Shown piece by piece: positions 14,012-28,000 of a stretch of DNA of 64,000 bases (position 1 is the stretch's first letter; every line of letters starts with the position of its first letter). The DNA comes from Trichuris trichiura (lineage: Eukaryota; Nematoda; Enoplea; Trichinellida; Trichuridae). The stretch lies in NCBI GenBank assembly GCA_037903355.1, contig JBAJFE010000004.1:124001-188000 (forward strand). Reading direction: 5' to 3'. Both the position numbers and the translations under genes were made by a program. Below the pieces are notes generated by a model. That model was not told the origin of the DNA. It made no database searches and was given only the letters and a program-made list of their open reading frames with translations.

Positions 14012-15690
14012 ACCTGAAAAAGGGGAAGAAATGTGGGCTGGCGTTCTGCTGAAAGTAGGATGTTTAACTTTGTGCTACTTCAATTTGCTCTCTTTTCTCA
14101 AGCTTGACAATGCGATCACTGCAAGTTTATTCTCTTTAGTACAGTATACACTCATAAATGAGTCTGATGACTAATCATCTCCGTTACTTCGGAAATCAAT
14201 AGTAACGCATCTTTGCGGCCAGCTGTCATTCAGCTTCACCTTCTCACGCCCACTAATAGCATGGCGTAATATTCGCAGCTTGGACAATGTTGACACACGT
14301 TCGGGTAGAGTAACCGTACACTGCCAGCAGCATTCGGCAAACTGTAATGCATGGAACATTGAACGGAAAGCCGCGTTCAACTTTTCGTTATTTAAATTTC
14401 AATAATTTATTTGGTTAAGCACAATAACTTTTTAAAATGACAAACACTGCTCCTCCATGTAAATGACTATATCATTTTCTGCTGTAAATAGTTGCTTGAG
14501 CTTTCCTGTGACCACGATGTGCTTAAGTAAAACCTAAAGCGATTTTATTCAAAAGATGGATATCCATTTACATGTAGTTTCTTTGGTCAGACTTAATATG
14601 CTAAAAGACATTACAAATAATAAGAAAAGATTAATATTAGTAAAATCTAACATCTTCTATTGCGCTGTGAAAGATTTAATGGTATTCATCATTCTTGGTT
14701 TTTCATTAACCTAATGGTCTTAACTTAATTGGTCTGTAAATCATAATGCAACACAACAGCTTCCTTCTAACGCCAAAAAATTTGGATTCACAGCACTAAA
14801 GCATGACAGTTTTCTTCTGAAGGAGGAAACTGAGTAGAGATATTCAATGATAATGATATCTGATGATATGCCATCTACTTTCTGACATTTGACGTAGACG
14901 GTTCAATGACGTAAAAGGGACCAGAACCTGAAAGATTCCACAATGCTTCACATTATTAGAACACTGCAGTAGCTCTACTAAGTTGGCACTTATTGATAAT
15001 TTAATCGAATAAGTGCAGCTGCATAGCCCTCTTGTGATCAAAGCCGATCCATTAATAGTATTCATAGCCAATGAGTCGAGTCTTCTGGGCCTGTAGCACT
15101 TCGCAATAGAAAATTTAGGAGATGCCGATAAAATATATAATAAAATATTCAAATAAAATATATTTTCTAAGTTTCATAGAAACCTGAAAATAGAAATGCA
15201 GAAGACTTGGTTAATGCGCCATTGAAACTATTAGCACAGGAACAGGCAATACTTAGCGTCAAAAAATGCGTTCCTCAATTGGTGCAGAGTACATCGCTTT
15301 TTCATTGTCGTGAGTACTATAAAGAAGTTGTTTTTTGAGTGACTATTAGTTGATAAAGCATGATAAACAGCGACGAATTGATTCAGATCGAAACTATGCA
15401 TTAAGCGGGAAAACTGCACAGCTTAACATTGATAGGAGTTAGATCTTTCAAGTGAAGTCTTATCTTATCGTCAAAAATATAGTATTCAACGTGAAAGCAA
15501 CACAGTAAATTGTTCAAAAAGCAATGACAAAAACCGCTTACTAGACGAGCAGTTTTAACATTATTCATAAGTCGCCGATGTTTCGAAATTCTGCTTTCTT
15601 AAGCGGAAATTCTTTCTGTGTGCCAACAGATATATTGAACTGAACAGGGATCATGTGAAATAATAAAGCTTACAGAAAGTTCTTGAAAAC

Positions 15691-15765
15691 ATGATGTTTT
15701 TGTACGGGAGTGTGAGTTTTCATATTGAAAAATGTCTTTATTACGGATTGTCTCCCGTTGTGAAA
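15691..15765 (-). mobile_element. Fragment of Penelope-like element terminus
   Basis: This stretch closely matches the left ends of the Penelope insertions at 39254 and 47486: it shares ATGATG, TGTACGGGAG, the TTTTCATATTGAAAAAT block and the CTCCCGTTGTG block. It stops before the point where those copies carry the hammerhead ribozyme, so it is a short truncated terminus. In the other copies this end is the 3' end of a minus-strand unit, hence the strand given. Confidence 0.6.
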
Positions 15766-15774
15766 ATAACAAAG

Positions 15775-15927
15775 AGAAACGGCCATCTGCATAAGTTTAT
15801 TTATCTCTTTGTTATTTGGAGGTAATAAAGACATAAAATGAAAGTTCTTATTAAGTTCTGTTTCAGAAACGGCCATCTGCATAATTTATTTATCATTTGG
15901 AGGAACTAAAATGGATTTTAAAGTTCT
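15775..15927. repeat. Local direct repeat, two diverged units
   Basis: The block AGAAACGGCCATCTGCATAA, followed by a TTTATTTATC and TTTGGAGG tract and ending in AAAGTTCT, occurs at 15775-15849 and again at 15865-15927 with small deletions in the second unit. It directly abuts the Penelope-terminus fragment, so it may be part of that insertion or a flank duplicated with it. Confidence 0.6.
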
Positions 15928-17364
15928 ACACATGATGCCACCGAAGAGCTCTCAAACTTTTAGTGAAATGTCAAACAAAATAATAATAATTACCATGCTT
16001 TCGAAGCGCATAAGACCCGCAGCTGAGAACAGTAATAAGCAGAAATAATAGAAAATGATACCAAACCATCCGTGGAGCTTTCTGAGAGTGAGTGCTGATT
16101 ACTACTTATCTCAATTCCATTGGTTAGTGTGTACCTGCACTCTCTTATTTACTCAAGTTAAGGCTGAAGTAAAATATGATTATGAATAGCTTAAATTAAG
16201 ACTTTTTGTAACAAGTACGCAGTTAGGCACTGTATGCTCAAGAGTAACCCATTCAGCTGTCGTGCAAACCAATTGCGAAGACATCAGAAGGTGAATCCAG
16301 GAAGCCATAACAAAATAAAATTTTCGTAACAGTTGAATGTGTTGTGCATGCTGTATACATTGAAGATCATGAATATCTTTAAATCGTTAATAGTTAGCTT
16401 CAGTAAAGAAATTTAGTAGCGAGCGGAAGTAAATTCTTTGAAACGAAAGAAGTCAGGTAAGTCATGTCAAAGGCAGTCGCCAGGTTTAGTATGGCCGGTT
16501 GCCAATTTTTTACGCATCTTCCTGTGCTACGATCTATTGATCAGTACCAGAGAAGTTGGCATACATCTTTTCTGAAAGCGTTTAATAAAGATCATTGTTT
16601 AAGAGTGAATTTCTCCTTTATTGATTACCTCTCCACCATATAAATGAAAGTTGTAGTCTTAACTTCTTAAAGCAGTGATGAAAGAAGGAAAATGAGGGTC
16701 CATCGTTTGACTTGGAATACTGTTTACACAAGTTAAACTTGTCTCACAACAAATAACAGAAGGAAATCACTCGAGTTCAGCTAAAGCTGATGGGGTCTAA
16801 TTAGGCAAGATTACTTGGACTAACGGTAAAAAATTAAAAATAAGATCTATTTTCGGCCGTTTCATCTGCGGACTCAAGAGCAGAAACAGAAGAGATGAAT
16901 AAGTCCCCATTTTATTCTCTGCAAGAAGAATCAGCCAAAAACCATACAAAGAACATTGCCTAACGACCCAGCATACTAGAATTTCATACGACAAGATTTA
17001 CAGCCAGCGACCAGACTTAAAAAGATTATGAAAGTTTAAGGAAAGATGTAAGCGAAGTGTGCTCTCAGGCTTCACTGGTAATTACATACTCAATATTTAG
17101 CAGTGAACCACTGAGCTTTTAAAGGAAAACGAAGGCAAAAGTGAATAAGCAACAGAACACACCTGCAAACATAGAACAAAGCTGCGCGTGTTGTCACCAC
17201 CCAGAAAGAGCTCTAAGAGTAAATTTAGATCAGTTCTTCCTGTTTCATAGTTGATCTTTTGATTCACAGGTTTGGCCTGTTTGATGTATCTGTAATTAAA
17301 CTACAAAGTGCCCTGCCAACGAATGGATGAGCAAATTGTTAGAGAAAATACAGAACAATATGAA

Positions 17365-17407
17365 TACCGTACGTTTCGGAACTGCTCTTGTTCCGTCGTC
17401 AGCAGTA
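17365..17407 (-). ncRNA. Hammerhead ribozyme motif (intact core)
   Basis: Read on the minus strand, helix I (TACTG with CGGTA, one G-U) encloses the core CTGACGA, one extra C, helix II (GGAAC with GTTCC, 7-nt loop) and GAAA. A minimal 2-bp helix III follows, with cleavage-site bases TA. This is the short-helix-III form known from Penelope-like elements, which usually needs dimerisation to cleave. It is the mirror copy of the motif at 17432-17474. Confidence 0.75.
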
Positions 17408-17431
17408 TGCTCCAGTTCCTGCTCTCCCTCA

Positions 17432-17474
17432 TACTGCTGACGACGGAACAAGAGCAGTTCCGAAACGTACGGTA
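17432..17474 (+). ncRNA. Hammerhead ribozyme motif (intact core)
   Basis: Helix I TACTG (17432-17436) pairs with CGGTA (17470-17474). The core is CTGACGA (17437-17443), then an extra C, then helix II GGAAC/GTTCC (17445-17449 and 17457-17461). GAAA begins at 17462, and A-C/G-U forms a 2-bp helix III with the cleavage-site residue A at 17469. All invariant hammerhead residues are present, as seen directly in the sequence. Activity is inferred. Confidence 0.78.
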
Positions 17475-17645
17475 TTCATATTGTTCTGTATTTTCTCTAA
17501 CAATTTGCTCATCCATTCGTTGGTAGGGCACTTTGTAGTTTAATTACAGATACATCAAACAGGCCAAACCTGTGAATCAGAAGATCAACTATGAAACAAC
17601 CCAAGCCTGTTAAAAGACATCCTGTCTTTAGAAACAGTTCTTCCT

Positions 17646-20600
17646 ATTCTTTATTCGTAAAACACTCTTTTCTACTATTTCAGTAGCGCCGTTCAACTCC
17701 AAATGTGTAATGTCATTAAAAAGAATAGAATGAACAGAAGAAAGAAATGTGAAAATATTCGCAAAATTGTAATGCGTTTCAAGTCCTCTTTAACAACTCG
17801 CTGTGACTCATTCGTTGTAGAAACCATCTTTATTGTAAGTCTTTTATATATAGCCACTGTAAGGATACACTTCGATGCTATATGGAAAATATCCCTGAGT
17901 AAAATAATCGGAAAGATCTCTAGGAGCAAAACATAGTAAAGGGAAGGATCGACGCAATGAACAATCACGCAGAAGAAACAATACGCACTTTTTGAGAACT
18001 ACACGATTTGCCTTGCAACTTGAAGAATGCACTTTGGTTAGCAAAGAAGCACTGTTGCTAAAAATTATGTTCAGCTTACAATGGACGAGCATTTATTATA
18101 GCAATTGTTGTTTGTCGGAGAACTTGTAATGGATATTAAATGGTAGTCAATAATTTTTATTGTAGATTTTCTTTAGGAAAACAGTATCCCACCTTAGAAC
18201 ATAGCGACTGTAGCAACTAATGGCGTACTATCGATGGCATGAAACCACCGTAAATTTATTGCGTATTTGAAGGAGCTTGTCCCGAGAGGATTAGAACTTT
18301 ATTTACGTAATTCATCAGCAGCATTTGCCCGCAGAATACCTTATAGATCGTTTGAGGTGGTCACTCGAGTTCGTCATTGGAACGGTGAACAAACTCATGA
18401 GTAAATCATTGAATAACAGATTAACCAGTGAGCTGTATGAAAAGAGCGATGAAGATTTTAATCGTGTGCTGTCTCGTAGTGAAGTTCGGCATTCGTCAAA
18501 GGGCACTTGTTTGAGTCACTCTTGCGGCCTTTTTCGCACAGAACGGGCGAAGATACTACTCACTGAAACAACGGAATTTTACTTCGCGTTTAACGAGGTG
18601 AATTTGCAGCTATAAGGTAATGTCTCCAACTTAATCAAGACGAAAGTTATTGTATCTGCACTTATTCTAAAGCTATTCCAAGCATGTATTACCTCTTCTT
18701 CTATTTATTAAAAAGCGTTTGCTACATTTTTTAAGACGGCCGTCTAATCACACTGGACAGAGAGTGTTTTTCAATGGTTCCACAAAGCTCCATAACTTTA
18801 CTGTTACGCAAGACAGCCGGTTAAGGATACTGAGAAAACGGATGAATTAATGAAATGCTCTTAACACTCATGTTTTCCAACCTTCAGCGGTGTCACATCT
18901 CAAGTCAGGATAGCGCATGATTTGACCAACGGAACGTTGGAGACGCTGAGAAAATTTTTACCATAAATGGGGATGATAGCATTAAAACACTTTGTGAACC
19001 GCTGATATAAGTAAATTTCAGTCACAGGGAATGTTTATACTATCTGTTGTATATGAATACTGAGAATGATGGCAATAACTTACTAATGAATCTTTAGAAG
19101 AATTGTCTCCCTGCAATATTGCCTTTGAAAGTACATTACCCATACTGAACATAGAGATCTTTGTTCTAATATTGCTGCAGCCGTTAGCCTATTGAGAGAA
19201 GTATACATGGATAATAATAAAAGCTTTCCTTAAATTGAGCAACGGGTCACCAATGCTGCTTCATATTTTTGTTACAGAGGAACGGCTTGTTTCTGTTTTT
19301 TCATTTATTAAACGATGGAGTTTTCGGGACGCGCCTCATGCTCGCCGAAGCTCTGTTGCTCAGAGCTGAATAGGACTCAAACAGTGCACAAGGTTAACTT
19401 CAGAATACCATAAAACTATAAAGTGGTAAAGAAAAGAACTCCGCAAATGTGCCACAATAATTTCAAATTATGACAAAGCATCATCTGAACTAATTTGCGC
19501 GTGACAGTTTGAAAAACCCTGATTTAAGCAGAAGAATTCATAGGCAAATAATGTTTTTCACTTATACTGGACAGCAAGTTTGCCTGCGCTATAAATCTCC
19601 CCGCTTTTGTCCAACAGATGCATTTAGAGGACGTTTTTTATAATTACAGAATTCATTTAGGACAGCACATTGCTTTTCAGCCGTACGTGAGTTTAGATGG
19701 CGCCTGAAAGCTACGACATGTTTTCTTATCTCTTCAACGAGTTATTCCGTAAAAACTTTCGTAATAGAGGAACTTTCACGGCCGTTACAGAAAGTTGAGC
19801 GCGTAAAGCCATTATTAATGTAATACGTTTGACCTTGCGTCTTAGGTACAAGAATCTTTCTCTTTTAAATAAACACCGATTAAGATTAAGATTCTACTTG
19901 GACCGTATGAGCGTTCAACGAAGTATGAACATCACTACCGCGCTAAATCGAGTGTAAACAACTTACAAAAAACAGAAATACCATTAATGTCAAAGAAGCG
20001 CTGATGATTTTGAGCGGAAGGCCTGAAAGCAAAATATTGCACAGAGGCATTGAACAGCCTGAGAAATCATATAAGAATTAAGCAGAGTTGCGGCTAACTG
20101 TTTCGTCAACTTCCTCATCTAAACAATCATGGCCCAATTTCGAGGCCACAAGCTTACTTTGAATTCCTGAGTTTTTGGCGATTATTAGTGTCAAAGCAAT
20201 AATAAGGCGTTATTTATTGATTTTGCAGAATAACCCCATCGCACAGTGTAGCCCTTGGTACCATTAAAATTTTTTACTTCCCTGGAATGCAGCCAGTACA
20301 TAACTTCGATAGTCAACGTCAAAATGTCGCTATTACTCGAAAAAAATTTAATGCCCTTGGCTCAGTAGCAATCAAGCTAATGCAAGGCATCTTTTTGGTT
20401 GGCTAAGATCTAGAGGGAATGATGTGCAAAGTAACTCTTGCACATTTTTATACACTTACGTGGGGGCGCACGTATTTTTGAGAAGTTTTCCTAAGCCTAA
20501 AACACTTATAGTGGACGCAGTTCTCTAATATCAGCTTGCTAACTCGTTCGTGAAGCATGCTTTTTCGTTGAGTTGTTAATACAATACCAATAATCCTGAG

Positions 20601-22008
20601 TGCTAAAAGTAAACAATATCGACATGTTACGAAATGCACTGTGCTTAATGAATAAATAAATACCAAAAAATGGTGAGGAAAAACTGATATCCTTGCAACG
20701 AATTCTGTCGCATTTATATCTATACGCTTAGAAAATAAAAGGGAATAGAGACCTTTCTGCAGAAATTTTACATAGCGTGGTGTGAGATTTCGTTTGAGTA
20801 AAGAGCGTTTCACATCCAGTTAACTACAGTCAACAGATACAAGTGTTAAGTAAGAGATTGGAAAATAAGTTGGCTGAAACTAATGTATTAAATGTGTTCC
20901 GCATTGCTTTATTTTCATGTGATAACACAGTCCTCATCCGCCGTTTAATTTCTCAATAACATATTACACAAAAACGTTGATTCATTCCCTTCAATGGGAT
21001 GAAGGTAAAATTGAGCAAATTATTGAAATACGCAGGCAAAAAAATTTTCTTCTTGTCATTTCACTCTGAAGCCAGTGCCAAGTAATAGTCACTTGGCAGG
21101 CGCCAAGTACTTCACAACGGCTATCGCAATAACAAAGAACAAAAAATTGAATGTTTTTCGGCAACCAAGTTAACACTGCTGAACCTGGGTTCGGTCATCC
21201 TTCGCGCCAATGATAAACCAGCGGCTGCGAACAGTTTGCCAGTTTTTGTCACTTCCTTTCGATCGACTTGGCACGAGGAGAAAAAGTCTTGCATAATAGC
21301 CTAAACGTCCGCGTATCAATGCACCAACGCGCAATGACGTGAGTGACAGCTTATCCAATGAAATGCATGGAAAAATTTCAATAATCTGTTGAGAATTGAT
21401 TTTTCCCTGTTCGTCGAGACCCTTCGTTCCCTTCTGCCTATGCGTTAAACTCTCGCATGACCAATGAAAGACCATTCATTGAACTGCTACCCATTCGTTC
21501 AGGGTCGGCATGGTCAGCACCACAGTCTACGCTAAAGGTTAGAAAACCGTCAATAATGGGAACATTTTGCGACGGAACGCTTGTACATCTTAATCAACAA
21601 TAATCTGCTGCGCGGCTGCTCCAGACAAGAAATCAACCAGCGAAAGACAGCTTGCGTTATATCAGAAGGACTAAGTACGGTTAATACGGATTCCTACGAC
21701 CATCTGTAATCCTTCTTTTTAAGTACCCTTTCCGGACATGGCTGATGAGAACAGCTGATAGAACGTTGTTCGCCCTAGCGCAGATCATATACGGACTCAA
21801 TTTGGAATGGCTGGCAAAGCTACGGTGAGATTAGTCAATGTCCTTAAAGTGAGTGGAAAAACAAAGCAAAAGAAATCGAAACGTTCGTCACTTGAACGCC
21901 ATAGGAATCCACGCAATAACTGCACGTTGTCGCAAGGCTGTTGCTAATGTGGTATGCATTCCAAACTTTCCGTTCAACCACTTAACATTTTCTTCCGGAA
22001 AACAGGAT
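17646..22008. other. No recognisable gene
   Basis: About 4.4 kb upstream of the channel gene with no conserved domain. Open frames at 18325-18615 (+), 20448-20813 (-) and 21170-21475 (-) carry no motif I recognise. The region may hold the promoter and untranslated exons of the channel gene; a splice-acceptor-like AAAACAG lies just 3 nt before the channel ATG. Confidence 0.5.
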
Positions 22009-25000
22009 ATGAAACTGATCTTCTCCTTATGGACAGCAATCCTATGCCTTCCTTCCGCTACTTTATTAAGGACAATGGGTAAAAGTGGTCGCGATTACGC
22101 AGAAAGGTTTTCACGCAAATCGATCCAGCACAATCAGGGCTGTCTAAACGACTCCGAAGTAATTGAACGTTTGCTGAGCACTTACAATAGAAACAAGGTG
22201 CCCGGAGGTAAAGCCTCAGTGGAATTGGAAGTGTGGGTCCAAGAAATCACGTCCATCTCAGACATAACGTCTGACTTCAACATAGACTTATACGTAACCG
22301 AATTGTGGCTAGATCCGGCGTTGAGCTACTCTCACATGAACCCTTGTAAGCAGAACATGTCGCTAAATAATGAAATTTTAAAATTTCTTTGGACACCCAA
22401 CTCTTGCTTTATCAATAGCAAGTCTGCCGAAATCCATGAGTCTCCTTTCCCGAATATTTTTCTGCTAGTTTACCCGAATGGTACAGTCTGGACGAACTAT
22501 AGGCTGACGTTGACTGGTCCATGCCTCATGGACTTGACCGCTTTTCCCTTTGACACCGTTCAATGTCATCTGACATTTGAAAGTTTCAATTATAACACTG
22601 ATGAAGTCAGTATGTCATGGAGTGAAGTGGCAGTCGAACCGATGAGAGAAAATATGGAACTGGCTGACTATACGCTGGAAAAGATCATCAGTTATAGAAA
22701 TGAAGTGGTATGCATTTGGTGTACTTCTTTGGACTACAGCTGTTGGTCTATTTAGTCTTATCCTGCGGGAAAGTGGCATGAACTGACCATGCGGTTTCAG
22801 TTCAAACGCCGACCCGGCTGGTACATCTTACAGGCGTATCTTCCAACTTTTCTAACCATATTCATCTCATGGATCGCCTTTTGCCTTGGCACTAAGGCTA
22901 TACCAGCAAGAACTATGCTTGGAGTCAACGCACTTCTCGCTATGACATTTCAGTTTGGCAACGTCATTAGAAATCTTCCTCGGGTTTCCTACGTCAAAGC
23001 AATAGGTAAGTGACAGTGCAATAACTAATTTTGGAAATTTCCCCATTGGCCTGGCAAAACGGCACTTTTAACTAAACAACATTCGTACAGTTCACAGATT
23101 TCTAACTTTGCCTGTTATACTCAGCTGAAGAACTAAATTAATTCAATAGTGAATAAACTAGGTTTAAGGAAACAAACACACGACGACCTTCCTAGCATAT
23201 AGTACGCAATAGCATATTGAAGGTCAGCTGAATTGAATGAGTAGCTGCCAGCATATGCAAGTGCCTTATTTGTAGACGGATTGGAAATGTTCTTAAAAAT
23301 CATTTATCTCATGTGTCATTTTTACAAAGCCTATTAAGAACTCCCACATAGTGGTTAACAAAATGGATCCATTCTTCTGACGCATTCATATCATTGTCAT
23401 AATGAATCTTCTATTTCCTTTTCCATTCATTTACAGCAGTCAATTTCGTAATGCCCATTGCAGCAATGCCTGGATTTGAGACAAACGTTCAAAGGCTATT
23501 ATATCCTTTTCAGACTGCTGAATGCAGAATTCCTGTAACTGGCACCTTAAGGCAGCATAAATTAAGACTGGAAAGCATCGCCCCTAAGTTACATAGCATC
23601 AATTGATCATTGGAAATGATTGCATAATAACTCTGAGGTCCACTGCACAAAGTTCAGTCGATAAGCAAATAGCCAAAGTAATCAGTGCTTCCTTGTCTGC
23701 CTGGGAACAAGGCCAACATGAAAGGGAATTTATTGATTCCAAGCAAGCTCTTAGGACTATTCTAGCAACCATTTGCAACTCCTTTCCCTACTTCTCATGT
23801 AACAAATGCCCATAAAGTGACGCAAACAATTATCACCTCAAGCTTGTAGCGATTATTTCCCAAAGCTACTTTGGTCTCTGCAGGGACGAAATAACAGTAT
23901 GATCATTTTTCGCAATTGGTTTTAGCAGACGGAAAAAATTTTCAAAATCGACGTGCAAGTTTTTCGGCAAAAAAGTAACCAATGTGAGATCAAAAGACAA
24001 CGTAAGAGACAAAAAAGAGTTTGGAATAAGCATCGTTGCAGCGCAAAGTGCGTGGTCCGAATTCTGACTTTTTTTTACAAAATGATTTACCATATGATCG
24101 ATGTCGATGTTCGCTTGATTAATCCCACACCAGCACCACTAAAAACGCCTAACACAAAAAAGCCGTAAAGTCGAAAGCTACACTAAGCAGAAAACTTTCT
24201 TCGACTTCGTAGCCGTTCGACTTTACCTCCCGAAACGCACCCTTAACGTTTGGTCATTCGACGCTCCCTTTATCCATGAATAGTGGCTAGACTAAAAGCT
24301 TCAAGCGGTCACGGCTTCAATATTTAAAAAACAATGATCGCTAAAAGTGTCAAAGTCCTATCACGGAGTTCACCTGAGCTCTGCGCAGCCGAAGCCCTTC
24401 AACAACTCCTCTTAGTCTTTTTATTTGCTGGAAAGACGTACACCAGAGAACTTGGTTCAGGCTTATCTAAGGCATGCACATTGCTATCTAACGATGGCGC
24501 AATACTTTAATGCAACGAAATTCTGCAGTTAAAAAAACACAATATTCATTACCATAGGTCAGAATTAACAATTGGCAAGAGCAAAAGAAATAGCAGAGTC
24601 ATCTGTTCATAAACCGCTAATACTTATTCTTTCCTCTGAACAGACCTCCGTTGGTCTACAATTTTGAACAAATTTGTGAAAAACAAAGCTAACATTATCG
24701 ATTAAATGTACCATGCTTAAACATTCCTCTGATCAGGCAAAGAAGGCGTCTGTCGACTAATTCATTATTTTTCCAAAAATAGCTACAAGGGAAACAGAAC
24801 TCGTTAGTCGACTGTTGCATACTTATTGCAGCAGACAAATATTCAAACCGTTTCCGCATATTGAAGCAATAAGACAAGTTTATGTCACGTGCCAGTGACA
24901 AATAAACACTAGCAAATGAGATTCACACTGCATTTGAGAGGAATATCCCGCTTTCAGAATAAAATCAGTCCGGGTTCGATCCGTATGAACTGAAAGCCTC

Positions 25001-28000
25001 TCATTGATTCTAAACAAAGGCTTATAAGAAATCGGAAGTCTATTAAGACGCAATATCATCCTAAATCATTATGCTTATGACAACATAGCAAAGCAGAATA
25101 AAAGTGACAAATCTATTTAGAACTAAGAAGAGAGACATTTTAAACTTAAGCTTCAACTAGAATTGTTTAATAGGCGTAAGAACAACTTTGGGCCGTTTTC
25201 TGTTCATACACTGAGTAAAGAACGATGGAAAAGCAACCCTAATCAGCATGAAAGCAAAAGGAATTAATATAGAATATTTGTGGCATGCGTTACTAGCTTT
25301 TAGATTAAAAAAACAACTACATTCTTTTCTATGCTGAGGACGTGTTTAGGAGGGACCTGAAAGCGCACGTACATGTTTACTAGTAGCGCAATGGGATACT
25401 CGCTGAATAAGTTCTACAGTATGAACATTAAACAAACAAAACCTTTACTTAAAGCTATAGATGGAAAGGTTGTCATAATCGTTATCAATATTTCACGACC
25501 CTATTGCTGGTTTAAACTTCCCCTACGTTTTTTCTTTCCAATACCTTGATACCAAAGGGTGGAGTGAAAATTTCTATAATTTGCATAACTGAATCTTTCT
25601 CTGGCGCAACTTTTTATCAAGCTGGACATGCGTGAAAAAAGTTCCGCTAACAAAGAAAGGATAAAGGGCGTATACATTTGTATAAAAAATGTACGCGGCT
25701 TGTTACGAGTTTTGAAGTTCCTTAAACAAAATTTATATTTTTTACGGAGCACTTCTTTCCAACACTTTTAGATGGGAAGTTGTAAGATGAAATTTTCTTA
25801 TTCATATTATTCCCACTTGCGCTTTTTTTCTTCCCTCCGTCTAAGTCTATCCCCAACAGAGGTTGAAGTAAGCATATTTTTTGAAGGACAAAATTGTTTG
25901 AACTTAAAACGACATAATGTGAGCTGAGAGAATATTAGAATTCAATGATAGCATTTTCGATTGAAAAAAAACAGTTCTATTGCCTCGCCTTGTGACCGTA
26001 CTTATTCTTCCATGTCGTTAACTGCTTGCTAAAGATAAGACCAGAAGAGACCTTAAAACTCCTTCATCCTTTTGTTATTTTTGTCAATGAATTACTCCTT
26101 TTAAACATCTGCTTGGCATTGTCATCATGTCATCAACCTCATTCAACCCATATATCCACTTTTTCGAAAGCAATTTAATGCATACCAGCCTCCTGAACAC
26201 AAAACAATATACCATAAAAGTGCAATGGCTTAATGTAAGTTTGTTCTTCAGAAAAGCAGAAGGTAGCGACTACTGGTCAAAGTCTTATGTAAATTTCTTC
26301 TTTGTGATGTTGCAACCTAATGTATGTAATTCTTATCACGGGCATGCAACTACTGACTCGACAATAGATAGACGTCTTGACAGCGGCCTGATAAACCTAG
26401 AAGATTTACACTTAAGCTAAATGCACTCACTTTTCCAGACACTGTGAACTTGATGTAAGCGTTTCCTGAACAAATGTTGCTTAAATAGGAATTGGTAAAG
26501 AACGTTACAATTCAGGTGAAATGTAGCCTGATTATGAATGAGAATTTCAACGCTAAGTCTTAGATTCATTCCTGTTTGAAAGTAAGTTCGACGAACTAAA
26601 ACACTGTTATAGCTTGATTTCTCAGCAGCCGTTCACATGCACACAGAGCTGTTCAAGTTTGAAAATAGAGAATCAACGCTGTGATATTTGTGAGAAATAG
26701 TGTAAGCAAGAATCTGGAATTTTTCATACATATTTTTGCTAGCCTAACGGCCAATTTTCGTCAAATGGAAACATCATTCCGCACGCTGGGATTCATCAAC
26801 TCGTTTGATGGGAATTTTGAAAAAAGTGACACTATAATGACGACAAAGACTTATTGAAAGTAACCATTGTAACTTCTGCCTCGTTGAGAAATCGAGATGG
26901 GAAGATTAACACACAACCACTTGAAACCTATCCGAGTTGTCATCACAACATAACCCTACCTAGACTAATTTTATAGTGAGATATACTGTTCTCAGATAAT
27001 GAAATGGTTGCAACGGTGAGGTGAGGCCATTGATCCTATTAGAAGTAGAAGCTGATGTTGACATTTGCCATATGACGTTCGATCATGATTTTTAAAAATT
27101 TGTTGTTTCCTACCAGTCTGAACTTGGTACGCATTCGCTCGTCCCTCGGGATATACAGGCGCGCAAATCGTGCCAATTTAAATCTAAACTCCCCTCTCAA
27201 GTCACAACACCTTTAAATGGAACTGATTAGCTGTCACAATCATTAAGTCGATGCAATGGAGTGAAACAGGCGGCATAAGCTCATTTGCTTCTTCACCCAA
27301 GAGTGATAACATTCAATAGATTGAAAGCAAATACCCACAAAATCAATCGATTCTTCAAAACGACATTAGTTCCAAAGCAGTCTACTGAAGGAACAATATT
27401 TACTCGCTGTAATCGGATTTTAAAAGCAGTAGCTCTGAAAGTGGTTTGCCTTATTAGCAAAACTACTACTGCTACTTGCGTATATGTTTAGGTAATACAT
27501 GCGAAGAAAACCAAAAATATTTTTGGGATGTTAATGGACGAACTTATAATTGAAACGCAATCGAATGAGTTAGGATCTTCCGTGGTTCAAAAATATGTTA
27601 ACAGTTTTTGAAAAGTATCCTAGCACTAATAGTTTTAGCTAACAAAGCTTTCAGACATAAAATCTCAAAATCTTATATAACATATAAGAGCAAGTTTGCT
27701 ATGTTTGTTAATTTTAAGACGTTTGGATGCTCAGCTGCATGACGTTTGTGTTTTGCTCACTTTTGGAATTGGCTTGGGTTGGCTACCTAAGTCGAAAAAC
27801 TGTTAGACCCATTGAACCTGGTCAGAAAGCAAGCTCCAATAAGGCGCGAAAGAAACGCAAAAAGGGCGCTATTCACTGCAACGCCAAAAGCTATGGAACA
27901 ATAGATATGAAAGACAACGGTTCCAAGGAGCCTCATGGACGAATTCTTAACAATGGAACCAGCACCTTTCCCATATCGGGTATATACGGAGCAGAATCCT

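Larger units (their letters stand above)
14012..17230. other. Intergenic, no gene; holds one Penelope-terminus fragment
   Basis: About 3.2 kb of AT-rich sequence with no recognisable gene. The only structured part is at 15.69-15.93 kb, where a fragment matching the outer end of the Penelope elements found near 39 and 47 kb is followed by a local direct repeat. Confidence 0.5.
17231..17645. mobile_element. Palindromic Penelope-type mini-element with target-site duplication
   Basis: A near-perfect inverted repeat with arms at about 17241-17407 and 17432-17598 around a 24-nt centre. Each arm carries a complete hammerhead ribozyme motif, so the two ribozymes face outward on opposite strands. The unit is bounded by the 11-bp direct repeat CAGTTCTTCCT (17231-17241 and 17635-17645), which I read as a target-site duplication. 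The outer arm (GCTCATCCATTCGTTGGTAG and TAATTACAGATAC) is shared with copies at 31.3 and 59.2 kb, and the first block also with 37.3 kb. It has no coding capacity, so it would be non-autonomous. Confidence 0.75.

Noticed and set aside
17301..17531. Open frames of 72-76 codons on both strands
   Set aside because: They are nearly identical because the sequence is a palindrome; this is the ribozyme-bearing repeat, not a protein gene.
24955..25000. GGGTTCGATCC resembling a tRNA B box
   Set aside because: No matching A box, acceptor stem or T-stem pairing could be built around it; the flanks do not fold into a cloverleaf.
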